Shown piece by piece: positions 46,674 through 57,885 of a stretch of DNA of 58,379 nt. The translations under genes and the position numbers were made by a program. This DNA comes from Phoronis australis. Taxonomy: Eukaryota > Phoronida > Phoronidae. The stretch is taken from positions 148,251-206,629 of the forward strand of contig NMRA01000658.1 in NCBI GenBank assembly GCA_002633005.1, written 5' to 3'. The notes under the pieces are model-generated. The model saw only the letters and a list, made by a program, of their open reading frames with translations. It ran no database searches and was not told the DNA's origin. Positions within the stretch are counted from its first letter, which is position 1. Each line of letters starts with the position of its first letter.

Positions 46674-47951
46674 AGATTGACCAAGTGTAATAAGACTGAA
46701 CCACCCACCTGAACAAATTTACCAAAATAGATAACTATAAACTCTGTGGACTCTTTCACGTATTTTTTAATTAAAATTGTGTCAGCTGCATACAAATCCT
46801 GTTGTATACAACTTGAAAATGGAATCAAAAGCTTTCCAGATAATTTTAATAAAAGATTACTAATAGCCAAGAATACTGATGTTGTTAAAGTGTCTCTCTC
46901 GTTGAGTCTTAACCAATCCACAGACTTATTTTAGACGAACTGTTGGCAGAAAGCATATTTTTAATATAAGTAAGATTACCACAAGAAAAGGAAATGCACT
47001 TGACTGAAAACATAAAGCAGAATCAATCTTCAGTAAGACATTATTAGTACACCCACTCCACACCCAGCCACCCACCCACACACACACCCCCCCACACACA
47101 CACGATGAAAAAACAGTAGCATAATATAATCATGCAGACTGTCAGCACAGACACGTTTCAGTTTTATTGTATTTAGTCACATGTAGAGTAAACGTCAATA
47201 GTATAATTCCCTGTGATGACAACTGGGCAGAAGCCAAATTCTTCGTCAGCATAGACTTTTGGAGAAAGACGACTGCTCTCATGGAGCTGCTTTAAAGTTG
47301 AAATGTCAAATAATTGTTCTGTCGTTGCAAACATTTATCCCTCCCTGGTCGTCGTCTGAACAACATGACCTTACTGCATGGATTTTCTGTCAACGTTGAC
47401 TACCTTCTCGTAATCAGGCTAAAAATGTAACCTTTAAAAAAATTTTGCTCAAAAAGTGATACTTGGCTCTTAACGAACACAATTCTGTACACCTGGGGGC
47501 ACCAGTCTCACAATCAACAGCACGTCTGCTGCCCTAAAGTTGTCCACTCCTTCGTAATCTGTGAACACTTGTTTAACCACTGTTGGTCTTTGATACTCCC
47601 TTCTTCAGTCACGTCATTGTAATTCAGTCATGTCTTTGTTATTCAATCACGTCTTGTGTTTTTGTTTCTGTTTCTTCTGTTTCTTACTTTTTCCCGAAGG
47701 TGTAGAACTATCCAATGATCCGATATCAACGGACTTCCTTTTCTTTTCCAAAGAACTGTAAATTTAAATTAATGGCACTTTACCTCGAGTTATTATGAAC
47801 AATAAAACGAATGGACCAAACAAAATAACAGGTAAAACTCCCATAACTCGGATCCAATCGGTCCAAAAGATCTGACAGGATGGCGACACGAAATAGAACC
47901 ACTGTACTGTGGAATGTTGCCAGAATTAAATGAAGTAAGACTTTTACTGTG
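46674..47951. other. SAMM50 3' flank
   Basis: 3' UTR (end not placed), then AT-rich sequence with a CA/CCCAC simple repeat at about 47050-47103. No gene is supported. Confidence 0.55.
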
Positions 47952-48239
47952 CATCACTTTCTGTGAATTAAGATGATGAACCACTGGCATCACTTTCTGT
48001 GAATAAAGATGATGAACCAGTGGCATCACTTTCTGTGAATAAAGATGATGAACCCCTGGCATCACTTTCTGTGAATAAAGATGATGAACCAGTGGCATCA
48101 CTTTCTGTGAATAAAGATGATGAACCCCTGGCATCACTTGAGGTGAACAAAGATGATGAACCACTGGCATCACTTTCTGTGAATAAAGATGATGAACCAC
48201 TGGCATCACTTTCTGTGAATAAAGATGATGAACCACTGG
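47952..48239. repeat. 36-bp minisatellite, 8 copies
   Basis: The unit contains catcactttctgtgaataaa and gatgatgaaccactgg. On the plus strand it can encode NKDDEPLASLSV repeats, and two minus frames are also open. The first unit has an in-frame TAA on the plus strand and there is no start context, so I call it a satellite rather than a protein. Confidence 0.93.
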
Positions 48240-48377
48240 CAACAGTGACAGAAATTAGGGGACATTATTGTCCTTAAAATGAGGCATAGACTTATACAGA
48301 ATGTTTTCCACATAAAAGCATAAATTAATGGCTTCTTGTTTAATTTTCACTTATTAAATAATTTCGAGTCAAATATC

Positions 48378-48532
48378 CAGTGCTGTAGTGGGGGTTAGGC
48401 GCACTTACGCACTGCCAACCACCTTTTGGCATTTGAACGTAGCGCCTACACACCGTAAGTTACGTTCAGTGCTCAGTGTGATACGGTGGGCTTTGGGCGC
48501 CTACTTACCTCAATTTTACCACTACAGCACTG
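48378..48532. mobile_element. hAT-type MITE, 155 bp
   Basis: Terminal inverted repeats CAGTGCTGTAGTGG are exact over 14 bp. They are flanked by an 8-bp target duplication with one difference (CAAATATC at 48370-48377, CAAACATC at 48533-48540). Size, termini and duplication length all fit a hAT MITE. Confidence 0.88.
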
Positions 48533-48540
48533 CAAACATC

Positions 48541-51011
48541 AGGCTAATCTCGTGAGACACAATCTAGTGCTTGCAATAAATTACCGTATTCGACCGGGCT
48601 ACTGCCCTGGGCGCTTAAATTGGGAATCTAAAAAAACGGGGTGGGCGGTAAGCCAAGCATGGGCGGTTAAAATCAAAATTATTGAAAAGTTGGAAGTGGG
48701 TGCTTGCTGAACAAAGGACCGATTTTAACGTCACGGATCTACATTGACATCAGGCTTCAAGCTTATCAGTTAAAATATTACGTCGGAGGATTGAAGTAAG
48801 TTAACAAACTTTGATGGCCTGAAGTGGAATAGCGCACACATCAGTGGTGCCGTGATCCCGAGCGTGCTTGGGTTTTTACGTAGTGCTCTACCTTGGTCGC
48901 TGCTCTACCTTGGTCGCTGCTCGTCATGTCTTGGAACTAAGGTGTTCTTACAGATAGACATGCCTTCAGTATTGCAAGTTTCTTGAGAGAAAAGTACGAT
49001 CACGCAAGACTACGCTAGATCGTCATGTATTGCTACGGAAAGCAAGTGATTTTGTACAGATATGCTGCCTCTAATTACTTTGGCAACCAAACAGGTACTA
49101 ATGATTGACTGCCGGTCTTTCTTCTAAGCACTTTGAACCTAATTTGAACAATGTAACATTTTATATACATTGTAGATTTCTTTCTGTGTTGAACAGCTAA
49201 CACATACCTCCCATAATTTGTTCAAAGCATGTGCTCAACAATCGGATGATACTACTTTTAGGCAATAGGGGTGGTCTGTCAGCTGCGCAAATAAGCAAAA
49301 ACACATCATGTAAAAAGTCAACAGGCAAATCAAGAATTCAAAAAAAGTTTTTACCATGTAGATGTGGAGAGAATGTTCGACTTACGCTTAATTACAAGTT
49401 GACTTCTTTAGCTGTTACTTGTGGTTGGACACTTCCATTTTGGTGTCGGGAATGAGTCATTATAAACATGCGTTTAGCAATGACACAGAACAATGGCCTG
49501 TATGCTAGTATTCAAAACAATGCCTCCAAAATAATGTTGGTGGAGTTTCCAAAATCGTTGGTCATGTACCAACCGAGTGTGGTTGTTTTTTTGTTTTACT
49601 TCTCCGAATTCCGACAAATATGTTGGTCTGCCGTCAAGTTTTTTTTTGTTTGTTCACACTCTACAGGTCGCAATTTTCGTCCGATTCGCATGAAATTCGC
49701 ACACGACATTTAGATCTGGAAGTCCTGGAAGCCTATTGTTATTGGTCATGATCGGGTTCAAAATGGCGGACGTGGCGGCCATTTTGTTTACGGTTTCTGA
49801 TTCAAATGCTCATAGAGGCCACATTGTTCAACATACAGAGCTGAAACCTGTTACAGTTATTACAGAACAAAAGTACTACAACTGCGTGGTAAATCGCTAA
49901 CATCCGGTCAAAAATGGCAGAATTATTGGCCATGGCGCATGCGAACCTCGATATCTGGCCGAAAACGTTTTTTCCTGTAGAGGGCACATTGGTGAACCAA
50001 TCTCATTTTCAATCTCGTCACCTGTTTGTTTCGTTTGATTGGCTATTATAAAAGTTTAACTGGAAGTCACTTTCAAGATGGCGGCTGTGGCTCATTTTCA
50101 CCCATTTTCAATCGTTCTGCGGTTGCATTTTTAACAGGAAGAGCAATTGACGTGAATTTTTATATGTAGATTCCTTGAAGTATGCTCTTTCAAAAGTTCT
50201 GGAATGACGTTTCTCCCGGACTTGTCGTTTTCGAGTTATTTGACTTTGAATTTCAAAAAAACGCAAAATTTCATTTTTTTTGAAAAATTTACAGAATTGT
50301 GCGTTACTATCAATTTATATAGAGTTTTAAAAGGGCTTTCAGATGATCTTTTCCAGTTTTCGCTAGGACATCTACTTTTCGAATTATTCGAGATTTTCTG
50401 ATTTCACTTCCTTTGTTGAGTGCTCTTGCTGCATTGATGTTGATTTATCTTCTATTGAACAAGACCGCCTATTTCTTAGTAATTTCTTTGCTAGTCACAT
50501 GAATGTTATCATGTTGTTCATAATCGCCACCTTTATCGTCATCATTGTTGTCGTCCTCCCCATCTTCGTCTTTTCGGTTAATTTTGCCAAGTGTCGCTCC
50601 TCCGAGCGCTCTCGCACTGTTGTCACTTTACCGGCTATTGAACAAGACTGCAGCCTATTTCTTTGCTAGTCACATGAATGTTGTTCATAATCGCCGCCTT
50701 CATCGTCGTTCCCATCGTCTTCTTCTCGGTTGATTTCGCCAAGTGTCGCTCCTCCGACCACTCTCATTTTATTTCATAGCTCAGGGGGGTGACGTTTTGT
50801 GTACTGTCACGGGGAATCCAGAAAGGTAGGCCCCGACTTCAAATTCTTGTCAACTACCGCTTTGTTGGTTCTTCCACGGCAATGAAATACATTTGACAAG
50901 TGCTGTCTCAGTAATCAGTACCTGCTGACACGAGTTCCGCGCGTGAGCCATAGGAAATAATTGTGTCTCCTTCAGTTAAGAGCATGAGAATACAGATATT
51001 TTACTGCCATA
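48541..51011. other. Intergenic sequence without recognised genes
   Basis: A 17-bp duplication (tgctctaccttggtcgc) lies at about 48885-48920 and a longer duplication at 50452-50758. Short frames at 49231-49713 and 50204-50401 show no family features. Confidence 0.5.
50452..50758. repeat. Direct duplication, about 185 bp apart
   Basis: Two copies share ctattgaacaagac, ttgctagtcacatgaatgtt and ccaagtgtcgctcctccga. The first copy has small insertions (a ttatcatg stretch). Confidence 0.9.
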
Positions 51012-51088
51012 TAGTGAAGTCGAAAAATGGCCCCCCGTGCATCCCCCGGACTTTTAAGTTGCATTTTTGCAAAGAAAATGTGTGAAAA

Positions 51089-52316
51089 CTAAAAAAAGAT
51101 GTTAATAAGCCGAAAAAGTGTCCCACGTGCGTTTTTATGCAAATTATGCCGCAGACTGGCACGAGGGAAGTCGAGCAAGGTCAATCTTGGACTTGTGAGG
51201 ATTTCATCTTCACCAACCTTTTTATGTAACATCTTGGCACGAGTAGCATCTTTCGATGACTCACGACTCTGACCACACATGAGGCAGTTGAACTCATCCA
51301 ACTTACATCCCAGTCAACGCCACGTTGCCTGAATCCAAGGTGAAATTTTGGATTCCTTTCTAGTTTTGTTAAGGGGGCCAACCTTTCCTTTACGTTTAAA
51401 TGCACCGGTGCAATCTTCTCCAGTGTATACGCAAAATCCAAGTAGAGCTTCACAGTAGTCTTTTCCCAAGGATTTTGATAGGTCGGAGAGATTCAATAGT
51501 CGCGGATGTTTTCCAGACCCTGTATCTAGATATAAAGTCAACTTTATAGCATGCCTGCAGCAGAATGACAAAGACATGAGTGTCAGGGATTATGAAGACG
51601 TCGTTTCTGTACCAAGTGAGGCAGCGTACTGGAGGTTGCTGTAGATATGTGGGATCTCCCAAGTATGAACCGGAAACATCAAATCACTTTTATAATTACA
51701 TATGACATCGCAAATTTGTTAAGTAAGAAATAATCGGAAAGTTCTGTTCAGAAAAAAGATTACAGACTTCATCACCACAAGATGCCCGTCTACAATCAGG
51801 ATGACCATCTCAGTTTCCTTCTACCTGGAAACTGCCTTCTCACCACTCCAGATTTGCAGTAACAGTTGACAGAGTTGCTTTTTTGTCATCGCTTGCAAGA
51901 AAAGTTTTGAAGTCATACGGCTTTTATGCAGCTGGTCCAACCAAAATTATTTTCTCTGAACTGCCATGTCACAACCGCTCCTGGCATTGAGAGATTCAGG
52001 GTGGTAGCTGTCAGTTGAGACCAAGAAGTGCTTCTTCGACACCATTTGATCAAGTACTTGTAAACAGACATTACCACATGTTGGAGGGAGATTAGCTAAC
52101 GTATGGAGAAGTACAAAACCATATTGGATGAACAGATCATCCTCAGTGTAATGAATGTCTTCTGGCGCAATGTCGTTCAGAAGATAATGCGAAATGGAGG
52201 CTTTGTTGGTCTTGGAAAAAATGCCTGGTGTTCCAAGACTAGGGGGCACGGGTATCATGCAGTACTTCATGAGTTCTGGCATGTTCAATGGCTCACCCAG
52301 TGTCTGGGATTTAAGG
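51089..52316 (-). pseudogene. Decayed gene of an uncharacterised transposon-linked family (PIN/FEN-like motifs), 3' part
   Basis: Overlapping minus frames, broken by at least three frameshifts and stops, carry in order: ISHYLLNDIAPEDIHYTEDD and CGNVCLQVLDQMV (about 52245-52040), a PYDFKTFLASDDKK-like segment, DTHVFVILL (about 51590), LYLDTGSGKHPRLLNLSDLS, YCEALLGFCVYTGEDCTGAF followed by KRKGKVGPL (about 51380), and FNCLMCGQSRESSKDATRAK (about 51290). This order matches an abundant unnamed protein family of cnidarians, lancelets and molluscs with SDTDVF and GCDTTSAF-GKGK motifs. D-x-D followed by GCD-x-GxGK resembles the acidic and helix-hairpin-helix motifs of FEN1/XPG-like nucleases; that link is my inference. 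It cannot make a full protein. Confidence 0.65.
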
Positions 52317-54282
52317 GATTGTTCTAAAACCCCTTCGACACCCACGACCCCCTCGACCCAAAACCCCACGACCTGTGGCAATAGATGCATCTGTGCTTTT
52401 TACACATTTCAAAATCGCATTACGTCTCAAAGCGATTTTCCCACGAGACTTACCTACACGAGACTTTGATCTAGCTCAAGTCTGGTGGTTAAAACGGAAA
52501 GTGGCGTAAGAGCATGACCTGATATAGCGGATTGTGAGCATGCTATTTTTTGTCATGGAAATAGTTCCACGAGTACCTACCAATGGCATTATTCTACTAA
52601 ACTTAGGGAGATAGTACGTTAACGTGAATGCACATAATTTCATATTTTTATTATTTTCTGTTGTATACTCAACTATTATTAAAATCTCATGGTCTACTTA
52701 CATCAGACCTCTTGTCTATTACGATGTTTCGGTCGATCAGGTGCTTGAGTCAAATTATCTGTAGTTTCAGAAGTCGTGGGTTCAAACCCTGCCTCGGACA
52801 AAAAAATCACACAATGATGAGTGTACCACATATCCGTGCTCGCTCTTCTAAGAACGCAGGAACACCTGACGATGGCCGGAGGATAGACCGACCGAAATGT
52901 TGTGACAGTGTAAATAGACAAAAGGTTGGTGTAAATAGACCAAGAGACTTTAATGATAGCTGTAACACGCCACCACCTCAGAGCGGTTTTAGAAAGTCAC
53001 GTTGTATACTCGTTTACAATATACTACATGAAACCGAGATACTTTTTTAGTTAAGTTTGTTTTTGAACATGTATCGTCCGGTTACCTATTTTCGTCAGGC
53101 TCCAAAGTTCGTCCGCCATCTTGTTTCGCGTGCAGCGCAACCACGCGGGACTTAGCGTTCCAATTTGGAGTGCTCGTCTTCACGTTAGGTACTAACCTCT
53201 CGGGAGAAACACGTATCAAAGTAATGAGACAAAAATCGGTGAGTTTACCGATTGTTTTTTAAAACCACTTAAAAATCAGTAGATTTTACTAATACACTTT
53301 TTTGTGCGTTTTCAGAAGATGTTTTCGAATTTAAATTTTCTTCCGACGGGACACAAAACATGATCCAGGGTTTGTTTATGCAATGTATCTGTTTGTCCCA
53401 GGCACTAGTAGGATCTAGAAGGCCAAAGGAAAAATCCGCAGACAAATGCGATACGCTGGGTTCTTAACATTTTTGCCTCACGTTCACCATTAAACTGCAT
53501 TGAAATGTCCAATTGGCTTTTATTGGAAACCACAGTGCAGAGCTCAACATCAAAGCTTCAAATCGAGTTTATGTCAATAAAAACAGGCTGTTGCAATTTT
53601 CATTACTTCGTTGGCCTTTTTCTGCATGTTTCTCAGTTTTTACAAAAGAGGGCAGCATATGACGAACTTAGGTTTCACAATAAAATGGCTGCCGAAGGCA
53701 GTGCACATTTGAAATAACTCGGCACAAATTAAAGAAAACTTCCGAATCGATGAATGCGGTATATCTGTGAGAGTTAAATCGAATCCTATTCAGATCATAA
53801 CTTTGAAGTGGAATAATTCGGTGAGTACAACAGCAAGTCGGTTTTATGCTTAGGCGGACGAACATTGGGTTCCCCAGTATATTTAGTGAAGAAATTACAT
53901 ATTCAGGGTTCCTCGTACTCTCCCAAAAAACTTGAATCTGCCATACATCGAAGGGCAGACAATACGATTACTCTCTTCTGGGAACAACATTTGTAACGTT
54001 GGTAGGTCTTTGATTTGATTTTGTTGTGTTGTTTTTTTTTCTGCTCTTGGCTTTCAAACTTGCCAAATCGACTTTCTTAATTGCAAAAAAATCAGAAAAA
54101 AGCCAGCTGAGCTCACGGCCAGACTCGATGGTCCTGTTAGTCAGCGCTTGTTCTATGTTCAGATCGAATCGAGCTTATTTAAACTGGGCCAAGGGGGTTG
54201 TGTGCTGTGGGTCGAGGTGGTCGTGGGTCGAGGGGGTCGTCAGTGGGGTGCGGGTTGAGGGGTTTTAGAACAATGGGAATTT
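52317..54282. mobile_element. Nested inverted-repeat element inside the decayed gene
   Basis: The left end ATTGTTCTAAAACCCCTTCG and the inverted right end (ggggttttagaacaat, ending 54282) match over about 60 bp, with repeated ccccctcgaccca words. The interior is non-coding apart from a SINE. GGG flanks both sides, too short to prove a duplication. It separates the 3' part of the decayed gene from possible 5' remnants. Confidence 0.55.
52728..52965 (+). mobile_element. tRNA-derived SINE-like element
   Basis: A tRNA-like head has a B-box-like GGTTCAAACCC at about 52780-52790, preceded by an A-box-like segment. It is followed by cctgacgatggccggagga and gaccgaccgaaatgttgtg, a motif often found in retroelement tails. 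The conceptual minus translation gives the common repeat artefact GFEPTTSE. Confidence 0.55.
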
Positions 54283-54284
54283 AA

Positions 54285-55322
54285 CAAGGAGCGTGAATCT
54301 GGGACAGCTCTCGGCTTGATACTGGGCAAACTATAACAAAATAATATACCTCACACCCTTGTGGAGAAATGAAATGAAAATTTAAATAAAAAGACATCAC
54401 TTTATACAGTAATTCATTTTGGCTCAGCTATTATTGCCTTTCCTTGTGAAGATGGTATCCTTGGTTTCAGTTTTGCTGCAGAAAATGCACTCAGGTGGGA
54501 AAACGAGCACGATGGTGCACAATATTAATAGTTTATGGGGCGAATGGTGCACTTGGCAGTTTCGTGCCTCTGGGCCTTCACTGTCCGCCAAGCAGTGAAG
54601 TTTGACAGTGAAATGTTCATAGTTTTGTCTGATAACCCATTTTCTTGCAATTCACTTGGAAGAACAGAAGGAATCTGATCACACACGGACCGCATACAAT
54701 GTGGAGAATCATATGGCTGTTGAGAGACGTTCGTCCCGAATTTCATGAAGCTGCTGTAGTTTTTCGCTTGCTGTTCTTCTGACATTGCTTAAGATTGTAA
54801 AATTGCCATGTTCACTTATAGAGTCTAAATGGAGAATACACATGGGAAGAGAACTGTTCTTTCATTGATGTCAGTAGATAAGCTTCAACCTCATTGCTTT
54901 CTTATAGGGATGATTTTTGCATCTGCGTCGATAGCTGCCTTAATTTCGAATGCAGTACAATTTTCCCTGTCCCCAGCATTGGATTCGCATCGATTGGCAT
55001 ACATGTCAACAGGCCATTTGTGTATTTTGATGTTAGTTTGTATTCAAGGTATGCTTTACTTCTAAACCTTTGGACTGCAATGTCAGTTTGTTTTCATGGA
55101 AGGGTCAACATCAAAGTCCTGAATTTGGATACAAATAGAAAATTTTCGTGTCCCACACAGTACTTCTGCTCCATATGTTGAGTGTTTTATACCTGTACCA
55201 TGTAAAAGATAGCTTTTAGCACTTACTTTTAGTTGTAATGTAATGTTTGTCCCACCAAATATATGTCCAGACACCTAGTTCTTTCAAATATATGAAATAG
55301 TCGAAATAATGCAAAATCAGTA
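54285..55322 (-). pseudogene. Possible 5' remnant of the decayed transposon gene
   Basis: Interrupted minus frames contain SYLLHGTGIKHSTYGAEVLC (about 55220-55160), YANRCESNAGDRENCTAFEI (about 55010-54950) and IDADAKIIPIRKQ before a stop, then FMKFGTNVSQQPYDSPHC (about 54745). I cannot match these to a family. Position and strand between the right inverted repeat and the 3' part suggest the same gene. Confidence 0.35.
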
Positions 55323-56035
55323 ATGGCGGCACTAATTTTCATAAAAATCATAGTTTACGTAGGACATTTTTCAGCTCGTTAACATCATTTGTCCGTTTTC
55401 ACACATATTTTCCATCATAAAAATTCAACTCAGAAGTTGAAGTCCGGGGGGGTGCACGGGGGGAGGGGGGTGTGCACGAAGGGCCATGTTTCGACTGGAC
55501 TAATAGTAAGGCAAGTTCCCGGTTCCGCTAAAACTGATTGTCATTGAAAGGTAAGCGAGTTGCGCACATTTTGGAATCTTAGTTTTGCGAGACGAACATT
55601 CACAAAAGTACACACACTTTTAAGGTCTTGTCATAAAAATGGGGGTGGGCGGTAAGCCAAGCACGGGCGGTAACCCGGACGAGTACGGTTAATGTTTTTA
55701 ACAGGCAGTGGTCTGGATCACAACCCATGACATAGGTCAGTGCCCTCTTTTTAACATTGATGACATCGTATTACGTGTCACAAGTCTACCTAACCAACAC
55801 TCTGAGGATGACTGCAGCCATTGACGGTTGAAAACGATTGTCTCATGAAATTTGCTTGATATTGCACTATTGTCTTTTCTAATCTACTGAACTTTTGCTT
55901 TTCTTGTAGTACATGATTGCTTACAGACAGATGACTGCTCACCAGACTTAAGTGACTGCCACGATATCACTAGAGGAAAGTGTCTGATAACAAGACAAAT
56001 CCCGATTTGAAAATAACCAACAATCCACCACTGAC

Positions 56036-56193
56036 CTCTTGACACTGACAATAGAAGCCACATTACTCTGACTCTTCACAGCTGTCTGCCAGTCCTTGTC
56101 ACTACCCTGAATGGCGTACTGGCTGAGGTCAACTCCCTTAAGAATCTCCAACTCTTTCTTTTGTTTTGCTGACACCTCCTTCGCCGCCTCTGC
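56036..56193 (-). CDS. Unidentified gene, downstream exon
   Basis: 158 nt, ending in phase 2. The D-x-x-W-Q-x-A-V segment (KDWQTAVKSQSN) would be the best query for identifying the family. Confidence 0.7.
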
Positions 56194-57885
56194 CTGCAAC
56201 AGACGATTACAGGTTTGATGCCAATAGTTTCACAAAATGTAATACACGAATGTCCGAAATCATATTTTTCTAGAAATAAAAATGGCAAATTTAATATTGC
56301 AGAATTTTAGTGAAATTCACTGAGCTGATAAACAAATGCGCCCATGAATGCATTGCAAATGGTGTGCTTTTAGGGTTATTTATTTGTATCATAAAAATGG
56401 CCACTAGATGGCGGAAAAACATACAATCCATCCAAAAACAGGAACATGCCACATTTCATAAAAATTTGTCAAGGAACTGTAGAGAAACAAAGGAAAACAA
56501 CAAAATAAAATTGCCACTAGTGGGCACAGTGTCCGTTGGATCTGCCTGAAAGTCATCGTCGTCTGATGTTTTCTTACACTGCGGTAGGTTTAGGAGATAC
56601 AACCATGCACGCAAAACAAAACTACTGCCAGGAGGCATCACAGTAGTCAGTCACCATCGTCAAAGGTCATCTTCACACAAAGAACATATATGCAAATTTT
56701 CAAATGATTTGGTTGATACACGGGTGGACGCCAAACACAAGATTTGAAAACAGCAAAAATGGCCACTAGGTGGTGCAAAATACCTTGATTCCATCCAAAA
56801 ACAGGAAGATAGCGTCACCACACCAATAGATGCCTATATTCAAAATTTTATGAAAATCTGTTGAGAACCTTTAAAGGTACTGAGTTAAATGTAAAAAACT
56901 AAAATTGCCACTAGGGGGCACAGCAGTAGTCAGGTCTGGCCGAAACTCGTCATCTTCTGTAGTCAACAATTAAATACACTTGCTAAATTAAGTAAAGATC
57001 CTGTGAACGGTTTAGGAGATACAGCCATAGGCACAACAAAAACAAAACTGCCACTAGGAGGCGCCACACTATTAAAAAACAGGAAAAAAATGGCCACTAG
57101 GTGGCGCAAACTACGTCAAATCCATCCGAAAACAGGAGGATAACGTCATTTCACTAATAGGTGCCTACATACCAAATTTCATGAAAATCCATTCAGGACT
57201 TTTGAAGATACAAAGGTAAGCGTAAAAAAATATATTTGCCACTAGGGGGCACACCGGTAGTCGGATCCGTCCGAAAGTTCGCTCATGCCGTCCCATTCAT
57301 GAATGGAACATATGTGCCAAATTTCATGAACGTATGTCAAAGGGTTTTGGAGATAGAGCAGCGGACGCCAGACGCTGCCTGGACGGAGATGACGGCATAC
57401 TGTGTCCACGTAAAAATATGTGGGCGCATAAAAACATGAGAAACCTGAACAAAAACACTGAATCAGTCGAAAATCAGATACAATTACACCGACTTTCGAC
57501 AAAAGGAGATTTCACCAATGTATATTTGGGAACTATAATCGTAAACGGACCACAAAATGTCCAAGCAAATCAAGGCAAAAACACAAAGTATCTCATTTAA
57601 ATTATACGTTCTAAAGAGCTTCATTTACAACCAGTTAACATTCTAAAGGTTATTGTATACATAAAGTAAAAAAGTATGTTTTGAGCTAGTTCACTCTGTT
57701 CATCACCACATGCTGAAAAATTATATAACATCCCAAATATTCATCATAATTTTAAACAGTAATGTCACTTTGAAAACACTCCATACCAAGTCATCATGCA
57801 ATGATGTCGTCGATGGCTCCATTACCACGTCTTTCTGTTCCACCATGTCTTTTTCAACAGCAGATTCCTCTATACTGTTGATAAA
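56036..57885 (-). CDS. Partial unidentified gene, two consecutive exons
   Basis: Exon 57885-57787 encodes 33 residues from FINSIEESAVEKDMVEQKDV to TTSLHDDL, between acceptor TTTTTTCTAG and donor GTATGG. The next exon, 56193-56036, encodes 52 residues including AEAAKEVSAKQKKELEILKG, VDLSQYAIQGSDKDWQTAVK and SNVASIVSVK, between acceptor TCTGTTGCAG and donor GTCAGT. Both are phase-compatible and charged or helical, with probable coiled coil. The N-terminus lies beyond 58379 and further 3' exons were not found. I do not recognise the protein. Copy C of the CTCF-motif repeat fills the intron. Confidence 0.7.
56339..57430 (+). mobile_element. CTCF-motif higher-order repeat element, copy C
   Basis: Termini tgcgcccat (left) and GTGGGCGCA (right). 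Motifs occur at about 56398, 56513, 56759, 56907, 57049, 57091 (exact TGGCCACTAGGTGGCGC) and 57238, in the same cyclic order as copy B but with a deletion that shortens one cycle near 57065-57085. It lies in the intron of the unidentified gene, antisense to it. Confidence 0.87.
57787..57885 (-). CDS. Unidentified gene, upstream exon
   Basis: 99 nt, phase 0 at both ends, acidic (EESAVEKDMVEQKD). Its acceptor has a good polypyrimidine tract. Confidence 0.65.

Larger units (their letters stand above)
51012..55502 (-). mobile_element. Long-TIR DNA element (about 4.5 kb) carrying a decayed gene
   Basis: The left end (about 51012-51151) and the right end (about 55323-55502) are inverted repeats of one another: outer block gtcgaaa.atggccc and a ccccc-rich tract with cgtgca, then ggactt, aaatgtgtgaaaac, gatgttaa, and a distal block with aaaattatgcc-like sequence. 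At 140-180 bp these are far longer than hAT termini. A tandem of the C-rich block lengthens the right arm. A decayed gene lies inside on the minus strand, and a second inverted-repeat element splits it. The target duplication is not resolved. Confidence 0.75.

Noticed and set aside
52703-52921. Minus frame with a GFEPTTSE segment
   Set aside because: A well-known conceptual translation artefact of a tRNA-like SINE.
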